Positions 43,477 through 50,139 of a DNA stretch of 50,139 bases are shown here, one piece after another; positions within the stretch are counted from its first letter, which is position 1; each line of letters opens with the position of its first letter. Source of the DNA: Effusibacillus lacus (lineage in GTDB: Bacteria; Bacillota; Bacilli; Tumebacillales; Effusibacillaceae); contig NZ_BDUF01000057.1 of assembly GCF_002335525.1 (NCBI RefSeq), positions 121,119 to 171,257 of the forward strand, written 5' to 3'. The notes below the pieces were generated by a model that worked only from the letters and a program-made list of their open reading frames with translations, searched no databases and was not told the DNA's origin. Made by a program: the position numbers and the translations under genes.

Positions 43477-45315
43477 GTGAGTGGGATCGTTGGGTTTTTG
43501 GGGAAACGGGACGCGCTGCCCATTCTTCTGGACTGTTTGGATAGGCTTGAATATCGCGGCTATGATTCGGCGGGTGTGGCCGTTTCGAACCGCCGCCAAA
43601 TCCAGATTAAGAAAACGCCGGGACGGGTCAGGGACTTACGCTTCTTTCTGGAACATGAACCGATTCTCCAAGGTATCCTTGGAATTGGTCATACCCGTTG
43701 GGCGACCCATGGAGTTCCCTCTGTGGTAAACTCCCATCCGTTGTCCGGATGTGACGGCAGGTTTATCGTAGTTCATAACGGAATTATTGAAAACTACCCG
43801 CAATTGCGGAAAAGTTTAATTCAGAAGGGGCATTCCTTTATTACGGATACGGACACGGAAGTCATTCCCCACTTATTGGAGGAATACGATACCGGTAATT
43901 TTGAAAACACAGTCCAAACCATCCTTCCTATGCTGAAGGGATCCTTTGCATTGGCCATTTTGTGCCGCGCAGAGCCTGACAAGATCATTGCCATTTCGCA
44001 AGATAACCCCCTTGTACTGGGGGTTGGGAAAGAAGAGGCATTTCTTGCTTCCGACATTCCAGCCCTTCTGCCGTACACCCGGGAGATTCATCCGATCAAA
44101 AACGGGGAGATGGCCATTCTTTCACCGGAAAGAGTTATGGTTAAACATATAGACGGCACAATCTTGGAACCCAAAAGGACTTTTGTGGAATGGAACGTTC
44201 AGGATGTGTTGCTGCAAGATTACAAGCATTACATGTTAAAGGAAATTTTTGAACAGCCTAAAGCGATCGAAGAGACACTGCTGGGACGATTGTCTCCCAA
44301 TGAAGTGAACCTTCCGGAACTGGAACCGGTTTTGAACGAACTGCCCGTTAAAAGGCTGAGAAAAATCGATATCGTGGCCAGCGGGACATCCTATCATGCA
44401 GGGATCATAGGCAAAAAGGTCATCGAACAATTGCTGGGAATTCCGGTGGAAGTCGCTTTTTCCTCGGAGTTCATCTATAACCATCCGCCTCTCGATGAAC
44501 ACAATCTGGTGATCGTCTTGAGCCAATCCGGAGAAACAGCAGACACTCTGTCCGCTCTCAGAGAAGCCAAACAATGCGGCTGCCCGGTTATCGCCATTAC
44601 GAATACGGTGGGAAGCACCATCTCACGCAAAGCGGACAGTACGATTTACACCAAGGCAGGTCCTGAACTGGCGGTGGCCTCGACCAAAGCTTATACATCG
44701 CAGATTGTCGCCATGATTCTGCTGTCGATCCGGCTGGCAAGACTGGTACCCGACAGTCCGGGAACCGATCACATCCCCTCCCTATTGGAAGCATTGGAGC
44801 GCCTGCCGGAGGATGTGGAATCCACGTTGATCATGACACAAGATGCCATCGACCAGTTTGCGCAGGTCACTTATGATCAGGACCATCTTTTTCTGATCGG
44901 GCGGGGACTCGACTATGTTTTGGCCCTGGAAGGCGCTTTGAAGCTGCAGGAAGTCGCCTATATTCATGCCGATGCTTACGCGGCAGGAGAAATGAAACAT
45001 GGCACCATGGCTTTAATTACCCCGGGGATACCCGTAATCGCATTGGCCACCCAGCAACAAGTGTTGAATAAAGTCATCAGCAATATTAAAGAAATCAAGG
45101 CAAGGGGGGCCTTTGTCGTGGGAGTTACTACGATTGGCGACGAACTGGTGGGAGAAGTCGTGGACGAAGTTCTTTATGTCCCTGAAACCCACCCGTTGCT
45201 AATGCCGGTCTTGGCTGCCATTCCCCTGCAACTGCTGGCTTATTATTCCGGTACAGTTCGCGGCCACGACGTAGACCGTCCCCGCAATCTCGCCAAAAGT
45301 TTGACGGTAGAGTAA
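43477..45315 (+). CDS. GlmS-like glucosamine-6-phosphate synthase with Ser in place of the nucleophilic Cys
   Basis: A 612-residue two-domain enzyme. The N-terminal glutaminase domain (about 1-235) retains HTRWATHG, VVHNGIIEN and ITDTDTEV, but the first residues read M-S-G-I-V-G where GlmS has M-C-G-I-V-G: the codon is AGT rather than TGT. The two sugar-isomerase domains (about 280-612) keep ASGTSYHAG, LSQSGETADT, QEVAYIH (catalytic Glu), GEMKHG (ring-opening His) and the terminal LAKSLTVE (Lys). GTG 43477 lies 6 nt after GAGGTG; using ATG 43474 would add Val and still give no Cys. TATAAT at 43434-43439 may be its promoter. It could be ammonia-dependent, Ser-nucleophile or regulatory. Confidence 0.88.
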   Translation: MSGIVGFLGKRDALPILLDCLDRLEYRGYDSAGVAVSNRRQIQIKKTPGRVRDLRFFLEHEPILQGILGIGHTRWATHGVPSVVNSHPLSGCDGRFIVVHNGIIENYPQLRKSLIQKGHSFITDTDTEVIPHLLEEYDTGNFENTVQTILPMLKGSFALAILCRAEPDKIIAISQDNPLVLGVGKEEAFLASDIPALLPYTREIHPIKNGEMAILSPERVMVKHIDGTILEPKRTFVEWNVQDVLLQDYKHYMLKEIFEQPKAIEETLLGRLSPNEVNLPELEPVLNELPVKRLRKIDIVASGTSYHAGIIGKKVIEQLLGIPVEVAFSSEFIYNHPPLDEHNLVIVLSQSGETADTLSALREAKQCGCPVIAITNTVGSTISRKADSTIYTKAGPELAVASTKAYTSQIVAMILLSIRLARLVPDSPGTDHIPSLLEALERLPEDVESTLIMTQDAIDQFAQVTYDQDHLFLIGRGLDYVLALEGALKLQEVAYIHADAYAAGEMKHGTMALITPGIPVIALATQQQVLNKVISNIKEIKARGAFVVGVTTIGDELVGEVVDEVLYVPETHPLLMPVLAAIPLQLLAYYSGTVRGHDVDRPRNLAKSLTVE

Positions 45316-45319
45316 ACGA

Positions 45320-45403
45320 ACCGCCGAATCGTTCGACAGCATCGGGGCCGCGCTTGTCATCTGCGGCGTCTATTTAACGTCGCAGGTGAAGAGACCGGTT
45401 TAG
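45320..45403 (+). pseudogene. EamA/DMT-type permease C-terminal fragment
   Basis: Right after the GlmS-like stop, the frame encodes AESFDSIGAALVICGVYL and TSQVKRPV before a stop at 45401-45403. This matches the last helix of drug/metabolite transporters (IGAALVLAGVYLT). The rest of the transporter is missing, so it is a 3' remnant, probably brought or cut by a rearrangement. Confidence 0.6.
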
Positions 45404-45412
45404 ATGAACTCC

Positions 45413-45426
45413 CGATATGCTATAAT
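45413..45426 (+). promoter_or_regulatory. Extended -10 promoter of the toxin-antitoxin operon
   Basis: TGC followed by TATAAT (45421-45426), a perfect -10 with the TGN extension, 33 nt before the mntA start. No good -35, as expected for extended -10 promoters. Confidence 0.6.
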
Positions 45427-45458
45427 CTGGGTAGGAACTGAAAGTGAAGTGAGAAAAG

Positions 45459-45872
45459 ATGGACAAGGAGCTTATAATAAAAAAATTGCAGACGTATTTC
45501 AACAGTAAGGAATTTGTTACGGCTGCCTATTTATTCGGTTCTGTCGCGAAAAACAAACATCGGTCGCAAAGCGATGTCGATATTGCCGTGTTGTTTCAAG
45601 ACAGCCTGGACCTGCTTCAACGTTTCGACCTAAAACTAACCATTGCCGCGGATCTCGAGGAGATATTGGGTACCAAGACCGACATCGTTGACCTCGCGGA
45701 GGTTGATCCATACTTTTTTCATCAAATCATGCTTTCGAAACAACTTCTCATTGATAAGAACACGCGCCAAAGAGTCGAATTTGAAGTTCGTCTGCGCAGG
45801 GAATATTTAGATCGAATCCCTTTTTACCAATTGTATCACCGTGAAGCACTGAAGCGGCTGGAGGAACGGTAA
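45459..45872 (+). CDS. mntA: MntA-type minimal nucleotidyltransferase antitoxin
   Basis: A 137-residue minimal nucleotidyltransferase with the active-site motif GSVAKNKHRSQSDVDIAVLF (GSx10DxD type), intact aspartates and a helical C-terminus. MntA neutralises the HepT toxin by AMPylating it. Start ATG 45459 with AAGTGAGAAAAG-like purines upstream. It abuts hepT with no gap. Present in the accessory zone, consistent with mobile defence or stability genes. Confidence 0.9.
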   Translation: MDKELIIKKLQTYFNSKEFVTAAYLFGSVAKNKHRSQSDVDIAVLFQDSLDLLQRFDLKLTIAADLEEILGTKTDIVDLAEVDPYFFHQIMLSKQLLIDKNTRQRVEFEVRLRREYLDRIPFYQLYHREALKRLEER

Positions 45873-46292
45873 ATGGTCGAAAAAGAGGTCATCGCCAGAA
45901 GGCTCGTCCTGCTTGAAGAGTATTTGAGCGATCTGGACGAAATACGTGAAAAAACGAACTGGGATCATTTCTCGCAAGACAAACTTACCCGTAGATTCGT
46001 GGAGAGAACACTCCATATTGCTATCGAAGCTTGTTTAGACATCGCCAATCATATCATCTCTTACGAGGGTTATAGGGAACCAAAATCAAATAAAGACACT
46101 TTTGAGATTCTTGAAGAACAACATATTATTGATAAAAACCTTGCCGAGAAGTTAAAAAAGATGGCTCAATTCCGTAACGTAATCGTACACGATTATGTGA
46201 CGATCCAGGAGCAGATCGTATATGCCGTCCTGGTCAATCACGTGCAGGACATTGCGGATTTCGGGAAAATCGTTACACGAAAATATTTATAA
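45873..46292 (+). CDS. hepT: HepT-like RNase toxin
   Basis: A 139-residue all-helical HEPN protein with the catalytic RNVIVHDY motif (R-N-x-x-V-H-D-Y) near residue 101. HepT cleaves RNA; the adjacent MntA modifies its Tyr with AMP to silence it. The Tyr target is present in the motif. The start immediately follows the mntA stop, so the two are translated together. The system is complete. Confidence 0.9.
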   Translation: MVEKEVIARRLVLLEEYLSDLDEIREKTNWDHFSQDKLTRRFVERTLHIAIEACLDIANHIISYEGYREPKSNKDTFEILEEQHIIDKNLAEKLKKMAQFRNVIVHDYVTIQEQIVYAVLVNHVQDIADFGKIVTRKYL

Positions 46293-46302
46293 CCCGCTGT
46301 CA

Positions 46303-46335
46303 AAAAAGAATCCATTCTATATGGATCTCTTTTCC
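46303..46335 (+). terminator. Stem-loop after hepT
   Basis: AGAATCCAT...ATGGATCTCTTTT: 9-bp imperfect stem and T-tract 10 nt after the stop. Confidence 0.6.
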
Positions 46336-46496
46336 AAGTTGCAGCACCACGGATCAATCTATTAAACTTATTACTTCCTAAATCGAAAAACTTGATAATA
46401 TGAAACACTCTGTTTTTTCTAAATTAACATTTTACCTTTTAACCCCTATATTAATAGATAGGAAGCACAGATGTCCCATTTTCATTGCTTTTTTAA

Positions 46497-46850
46497 TCAG
46501 CAGTTATAATGACCCCTTTTTGCGGTGGTAATAGTCGTATGTTTATCCGTCCGATCTTGGTAATGTAACACCAAATTTAACACCTTATTGGTGAAATGGA
46601 ACCCCTGCTGAAAGAATTCGACAACGAGCATACCGTCTTTCGAAAGTGAACTGGCTACTGTTAATGCGGTATTTTCTTGCACAGTACACGACACTTCACC
46701 TACTCCGGGGTGCATTTTCATTTCGATAGATCAAGATAAGGCGTATCCCCGGAATATTTTTGCTCTTGGACTGTTCAACAAGACATACCCAGTTATCATT
46801 TTGACCTTTCCAGACCAACTGAATCCCTCCAAAACCTGGTGAATGTCCTA
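46497..46850 (-). pseudogene. Frameshifted gene of unknown family
   Basis: The downstream part (46721-46497) encodes MHPGVGEVSCTVQENTALTV then SLSKDGMLVVEFFQQGFHFT with NKVLNLVLHY. Upstream in another frame, codons encode SPGFGGIQLVWKGQNDNWV and CLVEQSKSKNIPGIRLILIY, joined at about 46715-46725 by a one-base slip. Both parts look protein-like, so a single gene was probably broken. No ribosome binding site at either Met. I do not recognise the product. 46336-46496 shows nothing else. Confidence 0.45.
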
Positions 46851-46887
46851 CTTAGTAAAAATTTATAAATTTGAATCCTCTCCTTTT

Positions 46888-47847
46888 TTAGGAAAGTTTG
46901 CGTATCGGAGAACCTTTCAGGAATGTCACAATATCTTCCACAGCTTCCCGATAATAAGTTTGATAGTTTCTTAGCGTTACATATCCCAAATGCGGTGTAG
47001 CAAGAACATTAGGTAACTTCCGCAGTATATCATTTTCCGGCAATGGCTCCGTCTCAAATACGTCGATACCGGCTCCCGCAATTTTACCCTTTTGAAGTGC
47101 TTCGACCAGAGCCGCCTGATCCACAATTTGTGCGCGAGACGTATTGATTAAATAGGAAGTTGGGCGCATCAGCTGCAACTCAGCAGGACCGATCAGTCCT
47201 CTCGTTCGTTCGCTAAGCACCAGATGAATGGAAACAAAGTCACTGCTCATCAGCAGTTCTTCTTTTGAGCTTGCCAACTGCACACCCGCTGCCTCTGCCT
47301 GTTCAAGCGTCAAATTCTGGCTCCAAGCTATGACTTTCATACCGAAGGCTTGAGCAATTCGCGCCATCCTACCGCCAATTTTTCCAAGTCCAAGAAGCCC
47401 CAGTGTGCTTCCATATAAATCTTTACCTATGGTTTGTTGCCATGGCCCATTGTTTCGAATGGAGTGGTTCTCCTGTACAAGGCCCCGTGCTAAACCTAAA
47501 ATCAAAGACCATGCGAGTTCGGTAGGAGGTTCAGAATAACTTGCCGTTCCACAGACAACGACTCCTTTAGCTGAAGCGGCAGCTAAATCAATGGAGGCAT
47601 TTCGCATTCCGGACGTAATAAGCAGCTTTAATTTATCCAGACGCTCAAAAATCGTTGCCCGAAACGGCGTGCGCTCTCGCATAATCACAACGATATCGAA
47701 GTCCTGAATGGCACGAACAACGTCATCTTCCTTGTCCATATGTTGATGAAATACGGTTACTTCAACTTTGTCCGCTACAACAGACCAATCCGCCATCTTC
47801 ATGGCCACGTTTTGATAATCATCAAGAATAGCACATTTCAACTTCAT
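46888..47847 (-). CDS. D-2-hydroxyacid dehydrogenase family protein
   Basis: A 319-residue NAD-dependent dehydrogenase of the phosphoglycerate/2-hydroxyacid family. Seen: NAD-binding LGLLGLGKIGGRMARIAQ near 148, the catalytic triad Arg in NTSRAQIVDQAALV (about 235), Glu in DVFETEPLP (about 264) and His in ATPHLGYVTL (about 284). It reduces a 2-keto acid or oxidises a 2-hydroxyacid; the substrate cannot be read. GGGAG lies 10 nt before ATG 47847. It is alone on the minus strand, with no clear operon partner. Confidence 0.92.
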   Translation of the reverse strand: MKLKCAILDDYQNVAMKMADWSVVADKVEVTVFHQHMDKEDDVVRAIQDFDIVVIMRERTPFRATIFERLDKLKLLITSGMRNASIDLAAASAKGVVVCGTASYSEPPTELAWSLILGLARGLVQENHSIRNNGPWQQTIGKDLYGSTLGLLGLGKIGGRMARIAQAFGMKVIAWSQNLTLEQAEAAGVQLASSKEELLMSSDFVSIHLVLSERTRGLIGPAELQLMRPTSYLINTSRAQIVDQAALVEALQKGKIAGAGIDVFETEPLPENDILRKLPNVLATPHLGYVTLRNYQTYYREAVEDIVTFLKGSPIRKLS

Positions 47848-47892
47848 TCAACGGACACTCCCTAAAATGTCGATCTCCAAGATCTATATCCT

Positions 47893-48111
47893 TTAAAGGT
47901 CTGACTCCATCAATACCCCGACAATTATACATGCTTGTTGGAAGGATAACTCTCTAAATCCATCCGGTTCTACTACTGGATTACTGAAATCATGAACTTT
48001 CTCACCGTTCAAAATCCCACTTCTGAGAGTAAATCGGCTCATCCAATAGGATAGACTGAACCATGCTTCCGAGAGCCATTGATTGGTAACACGTTCTACC
48101 TCCAGCATCAT
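47893..48111 (-). CDS. Hypothetical ORF or gene remnant, 72 codons
   Basis: MMLEVERVTNQWLSEAWFSL to a stop at 47893, preceded in frame by IHLAEQPDE without a start. The composition looks like a folded protein rather than noise (WLSEAWFSLSYWMSRFT), but there is no ribosome binding site and no family I recognise. Probably a truncated gene. 48112-48405 holds no feature I recognise. Confidence 0.25.
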   Translation of the reverse strand: MMLEVERVTNQWLSEAWFSLSYWMSRFTLRSGILNGEKVHDFSNPVVEPDGFRELSFQQACIIVGVLMESDL

Positions 48112-48405
48112 CTCGTCAGGCTGTTCAGCCAGGTGAATCTAGCTCCTACCAAACGGAAAAACTCCTTGCGGGAGCATGCTGTAATTGGAAAAGAAGGGCT
48201 TTGACTGAAAATTATAGAATATGTAATTGATTTTACGAGGAGGATCTTTGTCTATATTGACATAATGTAACGATTTAGGTTACATAAGTGCACCTTTTCC
48301 TTTCGAGTAACATAGTTCTAATTATTTTCTTAGACAATCCTATTGTAGAAATGTCTCTTCCACCCCACTCCTGTCACAGTATGACCTTTATCCCGGGTGA
48401 ATTTC

Positions 48406-48437
48406 AAAAAAAAGGCGCCCAAAATTGTGGGCGTTAT
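48406..48437 (-). terminator. Terminator of the sigma/anti-sigma operon
   Basis: On the minus strand AACGCCCACAATTTTGGGCGCC followed by eight Ts, 15 nt after the anti-sigma stop. Confidence 0.85.
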
Positions 48438-48451
48438 TTGATTTTCCAAGA

Positions 48452-49147
48452 TTAATTTTTTTGATCACAATTAACACACTGCATAGATTCACCAATATGA
48501 ACTAGTGTGTCAAAGTCAATATCCTGAGAATTGATAAAAATATGTGTTCCATTCAAAAGGGCATATAGCTGAACCCGCTTTTTATCTCCTTGTGAAACAG
48601 ATGAATATCCCCATGTTTGACCGTTAATTTGTATTGATTTATCCACTTTACCTGTAACCCAAAAGGTGGTTTGATTGGGATTACTACTTTTGGGATCAGG
48701 TATTTCCATGAGTTCAACCGGTACTTTGTTGCCGTTCGGCCCTTCAAAATCGTATTTTATAAGTATTTGCTCATGTTCTACCTTGGTATCTTTAAGAGTC
48801 AAGCTAGTTGCTGAGATGGGAATCCAAACGTTAAACTTTACTTTTTGTTTGATTTGAATAATCAATTGATCGGTGCTGAGTTCTGCCCCTGCTATTATGC
48901 CATCTGGTTGTTCATTACCCCTGGTCTGCACAAGATTTAATATTTGACTAAATTGAGGCACAATAAATATAAGAGTGAGTACAGCAATTGAGAAACACGC
49001 GAACCAAGGAACAAATCTTTTTAATCTCTTTCTTTTGCTTTTTAAACGTTCTTCTACACGTTGTATCATTATATGAGTTGGAGTATTTCGACGAGCAACC
49101 GGTGAAGGGGGTAACTTTTTCTCCCAATCAAATTCAAGCTTTTCCAT
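48452..49147 (-). CDS. Putative membrane anti-sigma factor
   Basis: A 231-residue single-pass protein: cytoplasmic basic N-terminus (about 1-43, with KSKRKRLKR), one helix (about 44-64, FVPWFACFSIAVLTLIFIVP), an extracytoplasmic beta-rich domain, and a C-terminal CVNCDQ. ATG 49147 has AAGGTG 6 nt upstream, inside the end of the ECF sigma gene (14-nt overlap), so the two are translationally coupled. A partner anti-sigma function is inferred from context; no ZAS or RsgI motif is visible. Confidence 0.65.
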   Translation of the reverse strand: MEKLEFDWEKKLPPSPVARRNTPTHIMIQRVEERLKSKRKRLKRFVPWFACFSIAVLTLIFIVPQFSQILNLVQTRGNEQPDGIIAGAELSTDQLIIQIKQKVKFNVWIPISATSLTLKDTKVEHEQILIKYDFEGPNGNKVPVELMEIPDPKSSNPNQTTFWVTGKVDKSIQINGQTWGYSSVSQGDKKRVQLYALLNGTHIFINSQDIDFDTLVHIGESMQCVNCDQKN

Positions 49148-49676
49148 CCAGATCACCTTCCTGTTTTAGAAAGTTTGAAACTTTGTTTCTGGCTCTATAA
49201 AGTCTGCTCTTTACAGTAGCTTCTGAAACTCCAATTAGACAGGCTATTTCTGAAATTGACAAATGTTGCTGAACATACAACACTAAAACTTCCCTAAGTT
49301 TGATCGGTAAATTCAAAATTATTCTCCAAATATCTTCAATTACTATTTTGTCTAACACCTCTTTTTCAGCTGAAGGGTGTGTTCCTCTGTCAAACATGTA
49401 ATCAATAAGAATCACTTTCCGAAAAAAGGCAGATCTACGATAATTTATGACAGTATTACGGGTAATCACAAGAAGCCAGGTTTTAATAGACGACTCACCA
49501 CGAAACGAATCGAGCTTCTCGTATGCCTTGACAAACACCTCTTGTGTAATGTCGTTAGCAAGTTCTTCACTACGAGTTAGGGAAAAGGCATAATTCCATA
49601 CATCGGGCTCATGCGTAACCATCAGGTCAATTAATACAGTTTTTCTATCCAGTGAACCACCTGCATAGTTTTCCAA
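49134..49676 (-). CDS. ECF-type RNA polymerase sigma factor
   Basis: A sigma-70 family ECF factor of about 180 residues: region 2 with SLTRSEELANDITQEVFVKAY and SFRGESSIKTWLLVITRNTV, and region 4 with LREVLVLYVQQHLSISEIAC and VSEATVKSRLYRARNKV. TTG 49676 (MENYAGGSL) has GAGGG 8 nt upstream; GTG 49685 is an alternative. It probably governs its own operon in response to a membrane or wall signal sensed by the downstream protein. Confidence 0.9.
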   Translation of the reverse strand: MENYAGGSLDRKTVLIDLMVTHEPDVWNYAFSLTRSEELANDITQEVFVKAYEKLDSFRGESSIKTWLLVITRNTVINYRRSAFFRKVILIDYMFDRGTHPSAEKEVLDKIVIEDIWRIILNLPIKLREVLVLYVQQHLSISEIACLIGVSEATVKSRLYRARNKVSNFLKQEGDLDGKA

Positions 49677-49875
49677 CTTATTCACCCCTCACTTATTTAG
49701 ACAACATACATCAGCTAAAGATTCATTTTCAAAAAATTTGATAACTCTCCACGAGATATGTCATAACAAGTTTAATGAGGAGCAAATTTCGGATTTGTTA
49801 TATCACCATGAGGATCCCTTCATCTATTCACAATTTAAAACACCGTGTATTATCATAATATTGAGGTGTTGAACT

Positions 49876-50004
49876 GTGAAATTATTTGTCGGAGTACCAC
49901 CCGCATTTTCATCATTTATTTCCGAAGATCAAAGACCTATTTATTGGATTGTTTTTTTATTGATCCTTTTATACGGCATATATCTTGAAAAAAGGAAAAA
50001 ATGA
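49876..50004 (+). CDS. 42-residue single-helix peptide, unknown
   Basis: GTG 49876 follows GAGGTG with a 7-nt spacer. The product has a short exposed N-terminus (KLFVGVPPAFSSFISEDQRP) and one membrane helix (about 22-36, IYWIVFLLILLYGIYL), ending in KRKK. Size and topology are those of small membrane peptides; function unknown. It is divergent from the ECF sigma gene. Confidence 0.5.
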   Translation: MKLFVGVPPAFSSFISEDQRPIYWIVFLLILLYGIYLEKRKK

Positions 50005-50139
50005 TTTGTGTCAGTTTGAATCAAATAATCATGGTAAATTGAAACCTAGTAGTTCGTTTCCTAAATTCAGTTACTTAAAACGGTGTTCTATGGTATCCTG
50101 AAAGCAAGAATAATGAACGGGGCGGATACCATGGGAAGA

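Noticed and set aside
50131-50139. Start of a further plus-strand gene at the window end
   Set aside because: ATG 50131 follows GGGGCGG by 5 nt and may be real, but only three codons are visible, too few to support a call.

Overview
The window looks like a chromosomal segment of an endospore-forming Firmicute (Bacilli, moderate G+C). The evidence is a Bacillus-type gene order, strong AGGAGG-type ribosome binding sites, frequent GTG/TTG starts, a T-box leader, and SpoVID- and SpoIIB-like sporulation proteins. Read from right to left on the minus strand, the core order is hemA-hemX-sirC-type gene-hemC-cobA/hemD-hemB-hemL, PTS enzyme, spoVID-like, (inserted ABC/dehydrogenase operon), T-box, valS, folC, murC, (insert), spoIIB-like, aspA, (insert), DUF4321, maf, radC, mreB, mreC, mreD, PBP2. 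From general knowledge this resembles the hemAXCDBL-spoVID-valS-folC-spoIIB-maf-radC-mreBCD region of Bacillus subtilis, broken by lineage-specific inserts. The genus cannot be fixed from the window; an Alicyclobacillaceae-like relative is only a guess.

Layout. 1-4581: cell-shape and elongasome genes plus radC, maf and a small membrane protein. 4582-6850: first insert, with a 200-bp four-hairpin repeat (copy A), a 37-aa gene, a DUF2515 (YppC-like) gene and an IS-end-like relic. 6851-9304: aspartase and a SpoIIB-like SPOR protein. 9480-11250: a doubly deleted response-regulator relic, a small membrane protein and a YabE-like cell-wall protein. 11473-17840: murC, folC and valS, with the valS T-box lying about 500 nt from the start codon because repeat copy B sits between them. 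17836-21802: lipoprotein sugar dehydrogenase, membrane protein, ABC exporter and a 53-aa membrane peptide. 21825-25637: SpoVID-like coat protein and an unusual EIIA-EI fusion without HPr. 25700-26950: AT-rich wreckage of a TSUP permease, a second IS-end-like relic and an eight-unit palindrome array of about 41-bp period. 26960-34658: complete uroporphyrinogen/siroheme branch operon. 34912-36323: orphan ABC solute-binding lipoprotein and an SDR relic. 36404-42545: a catabolic cassette (XRE-cupin regulator, MFS importer, divergent ALDH, crotonase and methylmalonate-semialdehyde dehydrogenase type gene). 42546-50139: an accessory zone with a permease relic, a tautomerase, a GlmS-like enzyme whose nucleophilic Cys is Ser, a DMT-permease relic, an MntA-HepT toxin-antitoxin pair, broken ORFs, a D-2-hydroxyacid dehydrogenase, and an ECF sigma/anti-sigma pair.

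How the genes work together. The mre/PBP2 cluster builds the lateral wall, and murC supplies its precursor. The hem operon takes glutamyl-tRNA to uroporphyrinogen III and towards heme and siroheme; valS is controlled by tRNA-Val charging through the T-box. The 36.4-42.5 kb cassette reads as import and oxidation of a small carboxylic or aromatic substrate through acyl-CoA and semialdehyde intermediates; the substrate is unknown.

Most notable: the Cys-to-Ser GlmS-like enzyme, the EIIA-EI fusion, the two structured repeat families (four-hairpin 200-mer and 41-bp palindrome array), and the separation of the valS T-box from its gene by one of those repeats. Start codons were chosen from ribosome binding sites by eye. 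No database search was possible.
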